Origin: Ashinkailepas kermadecensis | Lineage: Eukaryota > Arthropoda > Thecostraca > Neolepadidae | Assembly: GCA_034440615.1 (NCBI GenBank) | Contig: JAOTOM010004673.1 | Location: 328,151 to 392,150, forward strand | DNA length: 64,000 bases | Reading direction: 5' to 3' | Shown here: positions 48,030 through 60,342 of the stretch, piece by piece | How the letters are laid out: every line of letters begins with the position of its first letter | Position numbering within the stretch: position 1 is the first letter of the stretch | The notes under the pieces: generated by a model | Seen by the model: the letters and a program-made list of their open reading frames with translations, nothing else | What the model was told of the DNA's origin: nothing | Database searches by the model: none | Translations under genes and position numbers: made by a program

Positions 48030-48416
48030 GCTGGGCATATGCCCAGCAACAAGCAACTATGTCAACTAAGTTAATCTTATGGGACAGAGTTCTGTAGCTA
48101 AACATGATAAGGTATTGGAGAGCAAGTTACATGTGAATATATGGCTATATAAATTTACTCCATGACATGAATTTAGCTACAATCGGTGTCTGTTGCTGGA
48201 ACATTGCTATGCAAGAGCAACAAGCACCGACTGAACCTAACCTAATGGCATGGAATAAATGTATGTAGTCATGCATTTATCTGTGACTTGTTTTCCAATA
48301 CTTTATCATGCATGGCTACATAAATCTTGCCCATAATATTAATTTAGTTCGCATAGTTGCTTGTTGCTGGCGCTGTCTGCTGAAGCCGCGTTTGCTGTGG
48401 CTGTTGCTAACTTCAC
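48030..48416. mobile_element. Palindromic MITE, copy 2 (left end lost)
   Basis: Matches 46703-47153 over most of its length (for example CCATGACATG, the central hairpin with ATCGGTGTCTGTTGCTG / AGCAACAAGCACCGACTG, and an end GTGGCTGTTGCTAACTTCACG). The left terminal ~50 bp are missing. Its left edge abuts the 18-bp perfect palindrome GCTGGGCATATGCCCAGC (48030-48047). Confidence 0.8.
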
Positions 48417-48749
48417 GAAAATCATACTTTCTCAAAATAAGGCGTGAATACCAGTAGGGAAAAATAAGTGCACGATTTGGGGACAGGGGAGGAACTAGGA
48501 ACAAACTAGTCCAGCTATGCATAGCATCCTGCAAATTATTTTTTCTTTCTTTTTCTTTAACCAGTGTCACCCGGGTCCAAGGCGAAGCAACTGGCACCGC
48601 AAGAGCGACCGTCATCACAGCTATCGCTCATGGGCTGTCTATTTCGCCATCGCTTTAGCGACCGTAGCTGCTTAAGCGGCTGTGGTCAGGCCACTGGGAC
48701 AGCTGTGGCCGCTTGGGCGGTTGTCACCGCTAGGACAGCTCTTAGGCTG

Positions 48750-49800
48750 GATTAAAGCATGATCAAGGGAAATGAGGCAAAGGGTAGTATGCAATGGATG
48801 CAAATTTCAGTGAAAGGATGTTCCAAGTGGAGCAAAACAGGGCTCCGTTCTAGGTCCACTTCTCTCCATCGACTTTGTGAACAAAATTGCGGTATGGCTG
48901 TGAAATAGGGCGTCTAAATTTGTTGACATCAAACTGTTGGGAATGGCTAATAATAGTGATGAATCTAGCAATATTCAGCTAACCTACAGGACTTAAAACG
49001 TTGGCTGAGAAATGCCAGATGCCTTTGAACTATGATACGGTTATATATCTGGGTCTGGATTTGGGATATTTGTATCCATAATGGGAGGTAGTGAACTGAT
49101 GTCATTGAAAAGGTTTTGATTTCAGAGTGTTCGATTCAAGGTACATTCAAGCAGAAAAACACGGTATCTCACCTAGAAAAAGGAAAATCAGAATGATTAG
49201 GAGGTAGGAGATTAGTAGGTGATATGGTTGCGATGCTCAAGAGAGTAAAAGGATTATATCATATCAATTTGAATGAAGTTCTTCTATTTAGAGAATCACA
49301 TAGGGGCAATCAATTCAGGTTAGACAAGTCCAGATGAGGACAGCTGAACGCCAAGTCAAAAAGAGTGACTGATCAATGTAATGGGCTGTCTGGTTTTGTG
49401 GTAGATTCCCTCATTTAATGTACTGGAATATTGGGTGGATACATTATTTAGGTCCAACAATACATGTTATTTTGTATTGCAAGATGTGCATATGTGGAAA
49501 GGAATTAGGGTGAATGTGCTGGGATTGATGCCAGAAGGCGTCTTAGATCGCGCTTATAAATGGGGAATTATACCAGTAACAGGTGTATCTGGCGGGGGAT
49601 TCAGAACCGACCTATGCTGCTGAGGAGATTGTCCACGGTAGCACGATGGTGTAGACAGTTTCTTTAGAACTCAGGATATAGCATTGATTAGAGGGCTTCA
49701 ATATCCTTCTTTTCTTCTGGTGGTATTCCCATTTATGGGCTTAACCCAGATGGTCCCCTGCGGCTCTCATTAAGCCATAAAACTCTATGACTGTATGACC
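48750..49800 (+). pseudogene. CR1/Jockey-type LINE pseudogene
   Basis: Around 48820 the frame reads VPSGAKQGSVLGPLLSIDFV, the conserved SGVPQGSVLGPLLF reverse transcriptase block, with a K replacing the P of VPQG. It then decays with stops, though TRT..NVG.EMPDAFEL-like traces follow. At 49230-49330 MLKRVKGLYHINLNEVLLFR and HRGNQFRLDKSR correspond to the C-terminal segment of the copy at 27811-28020. The 3' region to about 49800 ends with CTCTATGACTGTATGAC, like the other LINE. It is multiply disrupted and inactive. Confidence 0.82.
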
Positions 49801-50149
49801 TATCTCCGTCAATCCTCGTCAATCACTGAGGAATGGGTAGTGCGCTGAGGCCAGAAAGCAAAGGTGAACCAATTATATCAAAATGCAAAAACGTTCCAGC
49901 GTGCAATTCTGCCGCGGGAGCAGACGCGGGTTAAACATCAGACGTTGGCCCCGTCGTTAGTGGCGTCGTCCGGCGGCCTCTGCCTACTTGGAGAGCACAA
50001 TAGCTCAGAGGGCGCCGCCGCGTGTTGCATGTCGGTGTGCTCGTCCGGCGGCCACATTCAGCCCCATGAATATTCAGTCTCCACGACTCCTCCCGCACCC
50101 CCCCCCTCATCCTCTAAACAGGCACCTGTTGACCGGAGTTTGTTAACAG

Positions 50150-50560
50150 GTTGATTGAACCCAGTCGGCGACCGATGAATACTCGATGTTTTGTAATGGG
50201 ATTTTTACGGCCCGACCACCCGGTGTCGGCGCGGCGGCGGTCGGTCGCGCCGCGAGGTGGCGCTCCACGCCGCGTCCGGGTAACTGGCTGGCCGCGCCGA
50301 TGACGGTAATTGAATCGGAAGGCGCCGGGCCGGGGTCGGCCGGCCGCGCCGCCGGCCCGCCGCCGGCCGACTCCACTTTAGCGTGCCGGCTTTATGAGCC
50401 AAATGGGCGTCGCGGTCGTAATGAATGCCGTCTCCAAGCGCGGCCTCGGTGCGGCTTGTTGAGCTGGTGCGGCTCAACGACCCGACACGGCGAGTCGCTG
50501 CGCTTCGGACAGCCTGGCCCTGCACTCTGGCCGTCCGTGGGGTACCTGTGAGCAGGGTAC
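50150..50560. promoter_or_regulatory. CpG-rich island with homeodomain-like cores
   Basis: Very GC-rich (GCGGCGGCGG, GGCCGGCCGCGCC) with embedded GGTAATTGAATCGG (about 50305), GGCTTTATGAGCC (about 50388) and GTCGTAATGAATG (about 50415). Candidate enhancer or CpG island; no transcription unit is identified. 49801-50150 shows nothing recognisable. Confidence 0.3.
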
Positions 50561-51313
50561 TTCTTAAGGGCGGAATTGGGATTAAATCTGCAGAGGCAGA
50601 CGCGGAGGAAAAGCCCATGTTGGTCCCGGAACGTTCATCACATGAGAAGTGTTGTTTGTGCTGGCGTGAGAACTGGAGCTGCCGCAAAGGATCGGATATT
50701 GGGGAACTGAGGAACAGGAGAACTTATATTTATTTTTAAAAAAACACTGATGGCCTTCGATGGGGCATCACTGAAAATAATGGCAGCTGATACCACGACG
50801 CAAAGGAGGCGGTCCTCGAGAACAGATAGACGAGTTAACATCCTATATCCTACCACTCATAGCAATCTAACATGGTCCATTTACACGAAAGGTAGCACTT
50901 TATACGGATTAATTAAGAAATAGGATATTTGACCTCACCTGTACTGTATAGTCATATGGTCAGTATCCCAATACGAGATGGGAAGCATAGAGAATAAATG
51001 CCAGAAGCCTGTAGTTGAGAGAAAGATGAATCAGACTGCTCCCGAGAGCTTCTTAATTTATCCACCACTAAAACATCACAGTTTTAGGATGGTGTCTCAA
51101 CCAGAAGAATAATTATTCCGGGTGAATGTCGGGCTGTTGGATGGATAAAGGATCAAGGCACAACAGAGAAACCACAGCGGGGTGTGATGTATGCTGTTCG
51201 CTGTGTCTTGTGGAAGAGGGGGAATTTAAATATGTATGTATTTCAGGAATAAAAGAAGAAATAGTTAAGAAAAGGTTGGAGAATAAAAATAGGCGAAATC
51301 GACGATTGGCACA

Positions 51314-51404
51314 CAATATCAGCATGTTAATGTGCAGGCTCTGGTCGACCCAGGATCGCAATATCAGCATGTTAATGTGCAGGCTCTGGTCGACCCGGGA
51401 TCGC
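51314..51404. repeat. 45-bp tandem duplication
   Basis: CAATATCAGCATGTTAATGT followed by GCAGGCTCTGGTCGACCC occurs at 51314 and 51359 with one difference. The surroundings (50560-52930) hold no recognised gene. An open frame at 51644-52270 lacks an ATG start and recognisable motifs. Confidence 0.92.
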
Positions 51405-52944
51405 AAGAAAATGCAAGCGCGTCACGTAATTTGTTTATAAGGTCCCATGCCATCGATTGTTATCAATAGAAAGCACGTTTCCTGCATCAGCGTCAAGTAG
51501 CTGCAGTATCTGCAGCAAGCATCGACTGGTGCATGGGATTAGATAAAAAATAAGATAATAAACACCCTAAGAGGGGCACACTCAGAAATTGACCGGGTAA
51601 CTGATCAGAAGCAGACTATGACATATCAGAAGTTTGTATTGTATTGGAGTGTTCCAACCCACAATTGAACTACATAGGTCTGAGGCTGTTAAAATTAGGT
51701 AGATGTTTAAACCAAAAAGTAAGGCATTCCTCGCCTGACACAAACAATATTAATGTCATTAGCTTACACTCTGTGAAGGGCTTTATCGATTCAAATTTCT
51801 TGCAAGACGGTTTGTTCAATTGTATATATTTATCACCAGAATCCAATATGTATATGGCTTTGCACTTCACATCAGATGCAACAAGCAAGCATACCCATGA
51901 ATCGCTACTCATCCGCTGGAGCTTTCCGGGCACTGTTGTAGCGCACCCTGTCTGGAGCAGAACGCACCACGAGCCGACCCACGACGCTGATCTCCGCCAA
52001 CCTCTCGGATTATTGCGGCAGCATAGTGCGGATCCTTTTACCGGCGGATGGCGGCGACATCAATCACCGGTAACAATGTCTTTTTCCTTACATCCGCGGC
52101 GTGACGTCAAAAGAAGCTCACTGCTAGAAAGCAGCAATAAATCATCGCCGCAGGGTGCTGCCACCTCACAGCTGAGAGCTTCAGGGTGTCCCGTGCCGCC
52201 GAGTTCAGGGTGTGCTGCGCAACACACCCTGACTGCACGATGTGCGGTCACGATGATGCAAAGAAGGTAGCAGCACGGCGAAGACCACACTAAATACGAG
52301 GGAAGCAGTTTCTCTCAGCGACGCATTCAGGCGGGAGAAGGGCAATAATTGGCCTATGACCACCGTGCCGTTCCAGTTCCCTCACATGTTCTGGACAACG
52401 TGCACTGGATCTTTTCTGAATAAAACGTGGATGCTGGGATGTCCTCGAAGTTTTCAGTGCATTGTCGAGCCAAGTAGTAGCTATCTGATAGTAATAAATC
52501 CCTCCCCTTCCTCACCCGCCAAAAAAAACGCATTACTCCCATCCGAAAGCCTTGCATATTGCCGCCGATTCTCAGTTCTGAGAATGCTGGTCGCTGTCTG
52601 GGGTGACAAATGCAAGGAAAATGAGCTACGGAATGCATTACTCTGAAATACGGACCAAGTCCACCGGGCATGAGTTATTATGCACGCTGCTGGATGAACT
52701 GGGGTAGCTCATTGGTCTCGCAGCTGCAGGAAACCCATCTCATTGCCAGGCTCGAGGATGCTTCATAATTGCATCTCTGGATAGGTTGCAATCCTGTACG
52801 GGCGTCCGTCTACTGCAGCGTCCAAACCCACGAACCTGGCAAGACAATAAACGGCATGGTGTTTCCCAATCGCTGCCACGTACTCGCCCCGGGACGCGCT
52901 GATCGCTGCCCATGGCTCGCGGCGCTCTGTTTGCGGCGGTTCGC

Positions 52945-52995
52945 TAATTTCACGTGGTCACGTGACGCGGCCGCCGCCAGACCTGCTTAGCTAAA
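52945..52995 (+). promoter_or_regulatory. Candidate promoter: palindromic E-box plus YY1-type start
   Basis: CACGTG (52951) is followed by the perfect palindrome GTCACGTGAC (52957-52966), the extended E-box bound by USF/MiT-type bHLH factors. A GC-rich stretch follows, then AAAATGGCCGCC (52993-53004), resembling the YY1 element that often overlaps the start codon of housekeeping genes. The arrangement matches TATA-less CpG promoters; transcription itself is inferred. Confidence 0.4.
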
Positions 52996-53058
52996 ATGGC
53001 CGCCACCGGTGGTTCGGCGCGCCGATTAGGGCGCGTCGCTCACACGCGCAACCTCCAG
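52996..53058 (+). CDS. Putative first coding exon (21 codons), unknown protein
   Basis: The ATG at 52996 sits in ATGGCCGCCACC, downstream of the E-box palindrome. The frame reads MAATGGSARRLGRVAHTRNLQ and then meets a possible splice donor, CAG|GTGCGG, at 53058/53059 in phase 0. Without splicing the frame continues to 53304, with Arg-rich composition typical of GC-rich noncoding DNA. The start context and the MAA... N-terminus resemble housekeeping proteins, but no family is recognised and no second exon was located. The basic N-terminus would also fit a mitochondrial presequence. Confidence 0.25.
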
Positions 53059-53663
53059 GTGCGGGGAGCGGCCCGCCGGCGCGCCGGCCGCCAGCCCGAT
53101 CCCGGTGCTGAGTGTGCAATACCACGGCCGCAGACGCTCCGGCTGGATATTGTCGGCGTAGAGGGCGTGTCGGCTGCGCCGCTAATGGATCAGAGCGTGG
53201 AGCCAACCTTGGGACGAACAGGCCAAGGGATAAGGCCGCGTCAGGGCTACTGCTGGTCAAGAGAGGGTCACCGTCAGGATCATGGTATTAGTAGTGAAGT
53301 CTGAGCGAAATGTGCCGAATGATATATGTCCAATAATGTTCGGTGTGCCCAAAAATATCAAGCGGAATATTTACATCTCCTAAATCACACAAGAAGTGAG
53401 CGTGTGTTCTTTGGGCTAGTGCAGGATCCAGAAGGCAACAGAAATAATTCGGAGAGGCGGAAGTTTCAGTCTCGAGGAACCAAATTTTCACCATCGTATA
53501 ATGTTCCCAAGAGTCCTTATATTTTCATGTATCCAAAGACTCTTGGATGGACGAACTTTTTGCTCTTGGATGATATTTAATACTCCAAGAGTATTCATGA
53601 TAAACATACCATTGCGTTAAGATTGAGAAGAACTGAAAAATATAGTTATATGTAGACACAGAG

Positions 53664-53895
53664 CAGGGGTGTTGCTTTATATGCTTGTAAGGGGGAAAAT
53701 GCGACCTCAATTTTGGCCTCCCCCCTTCCCTCCCCTCCCCCGATAATATAAACTTCCCTGTAATTTAAATCCCATATTAACATGGGACCCCTTTGAAGTG
53801 TGCCCCCACCCCCACCAATCCATTTAGGGCTGCCCATTTCCTTCATGTATTTTGCCCCCTCCCCCGCACAATAATTTCAGAAATCAATACCCGTG
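53664..53895 (-). mobile_element. hAT-type G-rich MITE, 232 bp
   Basis: The left end is CAGGGGTGTTGCTTT; the right end, inverted, is CACGGGTATTGATTT. Flanks ACACAGAG (53656-53663) and ACACAGAT (53896-53903) are an 8-bp target duplication with one mismatch. The interior has several C/G runs and matches the copy at 47734-47922 in reverse orientation. There is no coding capacity. Confidence 0.82.
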
Positions 53896-54387
53896 ACACA
53901 GATACAAAAGTTCAGTTGCATTTCTTTTCTTTTTGGAAGACCTTGGCACCCAATGTTAGGTCCTCTCCTGTAATTAAAGACTTCACCATGAGACGAATGG
54001 GCAAACCCCTCCTATGTATTTTGGAATCAGCAGTTTTAGCATTGTTGGGCCATCCCAATTATTTCTGTAAAACCCTGCCCTACAAACATGTCTGGGGATC
54101 GGGAATTGCTTTTCACCTACTCCCGGGTGCACCGGTGACAGCGGTGAGGCTTTGAGAACATGCGTCCTCTTCGATTTATATCTCCACAGTTGGACTTGCA
54201 TTTCGTTTAAGTTCGTGGAAATGCGTGATATTTGTTGGTCCGTTGCATTTTAATGTTTGCATTACTTAAAAATATAGTATAATAATATGTCGTATAATCA
54301 TCATCTGCTCTTCTAGACTTTATTCGTTTCACACTTTTGGAAACAAAGGCACAGCCATTGTCGTCAAGTTTAAATTGGTAAACCCCG

Positions 54388-54720
54388 CAGGGGTGGATCC
54401 AGTAATTGTCATGGGGGAGCATGCCACCGCGAAAGTACCTAAGCACCCAGAGGCCTTCGGCTGCCTTCGGCTGAAAATCCGTTGAGCTGGGAGAGAGGAG
54501 TACTCGAGCACAATGAAGGAGGGGCACCTTTTATTGTCAGGAGAAGGCGCCTTTTTCTTCCAAGAGACCGCCTATTCTTCTCCGAAGGGCACCTCCGGCT
54601 GACAAAAATTCGTTGAGCAGGGGGATGCACTCACTTTCCCGGGGGGGGCCCCTACCCCTTCCATGGGGTCTTTTATCCAGTGCCCCGCCCCCGTATCCCT
54701 GGCCCCCGCCAGGATCAGTA
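54388..54720. repeat. C/G-rich dispersed repeat-like sequence
   Basis: Starts CAGGGGTGGATCCAGTAATT; a related CCTGGATCCACCCCTG lies at about 18537 in reverse. The sequence contains two diverged AAATCCGTTGAGC / AAATTCGTTGAGC blocks and a G9 run. It is probably an old transposon, but no target duplication was found. 53904-54387 and 54721-55200 show no recognised gene. Confidence 0.4.
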
Positions 54721-55199
54721 AACAATATGAAACTCTTCTGAAAGTTGTGTGGGGCAGCGCCACTGCATGCACCACTTGGGCGTCACTCATGGAAGATGGG
54801 TGACATCTGGGAGCAGTGCTGCATTCGCAGTGGCGTGCATTTTTATACCAACAATCGGCCTCAGCAACATTGCCAGTTTTCACCTCTCAGCGAACGCATC
54901 TAAGAAAAATATGGATGCTGTCATTCGCCGCATTTTGTAAGACTCGTGGGAAGACCTTCAGTCTTGAGTGCAGACTCAGCCGCTTGAAAGGCCTAGTTTT
55001 CCGCCCGAATGAAATTTAGCATCAGAGCTGCGGGGCACACCGATATTCGGGTCTTAAGAGCATTGCAGTATATTGTACCTCCCTCCAGTCCATAGAAGAA
55101 GTCTCCGAAAACCACATTCAGCGCAGGGGCCGCCTTGATCGAGGTTAAGCCTTGTTTACCGGCACCAGCTGCAGCCCTGATATCATCCGTGGAGAATGA

Positions 55200-55860
55200 T
55201 GGTGATGATGATGGCCACCGTCATTCGACGCTCACGGCTCTTCGACCTGGTCGGGACAATTCTCGAGACAAGGGAGATAAGCCTGACAGTCGGCCAGGAC
55301 GGCCGGTGTGACAGCCGGACCGCCGCGGCCACACATCGACCTGTCAAGCCTCGGCCGACGACGACCGAGGCCGTCCCGCACCGTCACGGGCCGTCACGGT
55401 CCGCGCCCGGGGCGCCCTCCTGTCGCCGTCGCCGGGCGCCGCTAACAGGCAGGCGCCGGCAGCGCCGCCTCGCGGACGACTCGCTAACCACACGTCGCGG
55501 CGCGCCGCGTGCTGACAAATTACCCGGCCCGCTGCCGCCGGCGGAACGCGACCGGCCCGCCGGCGCAACTATTTGTAATTGAAATTAACGAGTGCGTCTC
55601 GCGCGGCGCTGCCTGTGCGGTCAGACGACGATCTGCCGCATCGCGGGCCGGCGGTGCGGCCGGCGGCGGCGGCCCGCCTGTCCATCCGCCCGCCCACCGG
55701 CCAACCACTAATGGCGCTCTCCGCCACACGGAGGCGTGCCCGCTGTGCTGTCTGACCGTCACACTCGGAGAGACGCTAATTCGGCTGGTGCATGCGCATA
55801 AAGGATTCGGTGTCAGGCGGCGCTGGGCACTTCTGCCGACGCTGATGTTATTGTAGCAGG
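55200..55860. promoter_or_regulatory. CpG-rich island with TTGTAATTGAAATTAACGAG core
   Basis: Strong CpG density on both sides of an AT-rich core at about 55573-55594 containing TAATTG and ATTAAC. The 13-mer AAATTAACGAGTG is shared with the island at 23856-23868. A candidate regulatory element; overlapping open frames on both strands carry no recognisable domain. 55860-57180 holds no recognised gene. Confidence 0.3.
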
Positions 55861-57204
55861 GAACAGCCCATCAGCAACAGAGTGCAGAGCTCGCGGGCCA
55901 GAGCGGTGCCCATCTATATAAGTGGCGCGGCTCCGCCAGCGGATGCAGAGGAGAGACATGATGGCGTAGGATAAGGTAACAGACAGAGGGGTATCTGACC
56001 GTCCTCTGCCTTGGATAAGTTATCATTCTAACCTTATTGTTCTCCGTAGAAATAAGCAAATTCAGAATGGCTCCCCTCCACCCTCCTCAGCCCTAGTACA
56101 GTTAACAATGGCGACTGCTAGCGTGGTGACTTGTAATGCTCCCATGTTTGAACCGAGCTCCTAATCAGCACATGTAGCTTACAACTACCCAGGGATAGAA
56201 CTTTCCACACTTTTGTTTGGGGAGGACCTGAACCCATCCCCCGATGGTGGCGAGGTTTAACCCTCTCAATGAGACGCATGGTCATTGATTGGAAAAAATG
56301 GCATCGTAAAAACATTTATCCCTTCAATTATTTTGAAACCACCCCTGCAGCTACCTTTCTGGACCAGCATGCTATGAAGTCCTGCGGTGCAGCTCTGGAC
56401 CAGGCAGCGTGTGCGTCTGCGCACTCGACACCGATGACGCTGTGCTTGACTCGTGTTCTCAGATTCTCGTCACCAGCGTCGTCCAACTTCCGAGCAGTGA
56501 ACGATTATCACGTGCGACAAAGATGATCTCCATAACGTCGCACACGCGCCAGCCGACTGCCGTTGCATTAAATGCACGCCGACTGAGCACCACAGGCAGT
56601 GCTGCGGAACTACTGTCGAGCTGGGCTCGAAGCGGGGGCGAGACAGTGATGACTTTACTTGTGAAAAAGGAAAGAGCCGGCCTTGCCAGACAGGCGTCGC
56701 GTGTGATTCTTTTCTTCTTATCCATAGTGTTTTGGTTGCGAGTTTTCCGGTGGGATTCCCCTGCGGTTGACATCGGATCCAAATGCCACAAATGCAAGTA
56801 CCAACTAACAGTACGAACGTGGAGTGGAGAACACAGCTCCCCAAGTGGAGGCCATTTTCCCTCCTCCGCACTTTCGTACTTCTATAATTTCGAGGTCCCA
56901 TCCTTCTAACTGATAGAGAAACGTGTTCTACCACTGAAACAGACTTACTCACTATTCAACGCTCTATTGTCGAACTAGCCGTATGAAATGAAATCACATC
57001 AACCTGACTAATCTCGATTAAAAGAAGTAGTTTATAGCCAAAAAGGCATCTGAGCCTGGTGATCCACCGTCAAATTGCTTGCACAGCACGATTTAAAACT
57101 GCTAGGTTCATGCTTCTGAGTTATTAAACCGATCAAACAGCTTTACAGGAGGGAGCCCGCTGAGCTGATTCGACGAAATTTGTGTCGATGACAGACGCCG
57201 TGCG

Positions 57205-58010
<806 letters not shown>

Positions 58011-58279
58011 CCGTTCTCATATTCACGTGCATAAGCGTATCGTCTGGCATCACCACATCTCCTTCACCTCCCACATGAGCCGGCTGAACGGCTGTTGAGT
58101 ACCGGGTACGTAGGTACCCCACTTATATCAGTAGCAAAACTTCCGAAAACGATATGATTAAGAAAACTGACGAAAGCATCGCTCTTGTAGGTGGGTTTCT
58201 GACATACGAAACCGTTCGAAAAGACGAGCAATATTGTCGCAAACTTTCCCAATCGCATCGTAGTCGGAAGTGTCGCTGC

Positions 58280-59120
58280 TCATGTAAACGGGGCGAAGGA
58301 CACGTTGGGGACATCGCTCCTCAGCCGTTCTGCGGCGAGCGTGGCGTCGCATCTGGCAGCTCTCGAGGCACGATCAGCCGGAATGGGCGCGATATCGGCG
58401 CGGCAGGCGCGCCGCGCCGGATTGGGCGCATTACGGCGAGGCGCGGCCATTACGGTGCATCGACGCGCCATCATCGGCGACGAATGCCGGTATCTGGCCG
58501 ACCAGAGCCGTGATCGATTCTCGCCGCCGACGGCCGCCTCAAATCATTCATACCTAATTGATTGGCACTCTTGGGTCGGGCCGGCCGCCGGAAATGGTGT
58601 CTGCAGGCGAGACGGACAGCCAGCGCCGGCGGCGGAGACGCTCGGCGGAGACGCTCGGCGGCGCTCGCCGTCTGCCGGCCGACCGAAACGTGGCCGACAT
58701 CGGTAACGGTGGACCGAACCGACTGACACAGTCTCGTGCACTACGACGGTACGCTCGGTATCTGGCCGACATCGGTAACGGTGGACCGAACCGACTGACA
58801 CAGTCTCGTGCACTACGACGGTACGCTCGCGCGCCGGCGGAGACCTGTGGTCGGCGAGCGGTCGTCAGGACCGTCTGGAGCCGCTGTTGCTGTCCAGTCC
58901 CGAGTCCAGTCGGTGGCCATTAAGCGACACGAGAGGACGCCGGAGTTGCGCCGAAACTGGGCGGCGATGCGATCGGCGCGGCGGTCAGCGGTCGACCGTC
59001 GTGGCCGACCACGGCTGTCGCACCGTTTCCGCCCTCGCCAGCCGCCGTGTGGGAAGCGCCCGTCCACGGGTCTGCTAGCCGGGACACCACCGCCATGTGC
59101 GCACCGCCGGTAATCAAGCA
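58280..59120. promoter_or_regulatory. CpG-rich island
   Basis: Very GC- and CpG-rich, with open frames in many phases on both strands, none recognisable. It includes the 72-bp tandem pair at 58690-58834. It may be a CpG-island promoter or exon region. Confidence 0.25.
58690..58834. repeat. 72-bp tandem duplication
   Basis: TGGCCGACATCGGTAACGGT and the following ~50 bp to CTACGACGGTACGCTCG occur twice, 72 bp apart (58692 and 58764). Just upstream GAGACGCTCGGCG is doubled (about 58637-58662). Confidence 0.92.
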
Positions 59121-59649
59121 TCTTGTGGCTGGATTCGAACGCGCCGCCCATCGTTATCCTCCGACAAATGAATGTAACACTGCAGTTGAACAGCGTGCGC
59201 TGCCACTTCTGCTTTCAGAATTGGAGTACATAGAGTGACATAATTTTCACTTGTTAAGTTCGCGAAGTTGAAGACCATGGCATTCAGCCGTTCTTGCCGT
59301 TCTAGCACGGCGACAACAGCTCATGCAGCAGTGCATGGGTGTCCCTGAAACTTCAGTCAAGTCTCAGAATCCTATCCTATTATTATCCTAGAACTTCTAG
59401 GAGCTTTAACATTCGCCGAACAGCGTGGCATGCTCCTGTTCAGGAATAGCTTCAACCCTCGCAGTTCGGCACAACTTTCCGCCCCTCACATGGCTAGGGA
59501 GAGAGAGTCAATCGGGGGAGAGTCAAGCCTTCTCCGCCACCACCACTAACCTTTGGATTCAGCTAGGCAGGTAGGTGGGGCAAGCAGTATGACGTAGCAC
59601 CATTCTTCAACTTCGGCGGTACCACACTATTTATTTTTGTCTACCTTTT

Positions 59650-59680
59650 TGGCTATTTATTTATTTATTTATTTATTTCA
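59650..59680. repeat. (TTTA)n microsatellite
   Basis: About seven perfect TTTA tetranucleotides. The surrounding 59120-60342 shows no recognised gene. Confidence 0.92.
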
Positions 59681-60342
59681 CGATACATGCCCTCCACGTA
59701 TAGTGGCTGTTATCGACAGTCTCGACCTGTGAGACCAAGTGAAATCGGCTGATGTCGGGGTGTAGTCAGTTACCCGGTCATCGCGCGTAGTTCTCAGATA
59801 ATGGTCATGAGACAAATGTGATTCCGTGTTTAAATATTGTTCAATGCATGCGCTCGAACGCATGGGACAAAGCTAGCACACGGGTGCTCTAATCGTCCCG
59901 TTCCGTAATACCGTAAGTTGAAATGGCATACTGTGTCTGCGCTCATTCCTTGTAGCAAATAAACACACACAACAACATTGCGCTTCTTCAGCGTGTATTG
60001 CGAGAAGAATAACTTCGTCCATCCGTTGGCCACGATATGGGGTATCACTGATGGTTGTTGATAGTGACATTGGACGTGCAGTGGGAGAACTGGCCGCGGA
60101 CGAGGTCGGTCACCGAGCTATCGCCATGCTGCGCACGCGCCGAGGTCATTGCGGGGAGGATTGCAGCGCCGCCGCCCAGCGCTGAATGGAAGTACAGCCT
60201 GCCGACGTCTGTGGCTGGTGGTCGAATTGTCAATGTATGGCTGCAGCCCTTCAGCAGAGCCGTGACTTGTGTGGCACCGGATGTTGTTGGCGAGCGCGCC
60301 GGCGTTGAACAGGACTGTGACGGTTGTGACCAAGATGCAAGG

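Noticed and set aside
51644..52270. 208-codon open frame outside arrays
   Set aside because: Begins at TTG rather than ATG, shows no recognisable domain, and its composition changes abruptly halfway along.
54388..54720. Further member of the hAT MITE family
   Set aside because: Only one end resembles the family (CAGGGGTGG), and no matching right end or 8-bp duplication was found.
56409..56909. 166-codon plus-strand open frame
   Set aside because: No domain and no ATG-supported start; the antisense frame is similarly long.
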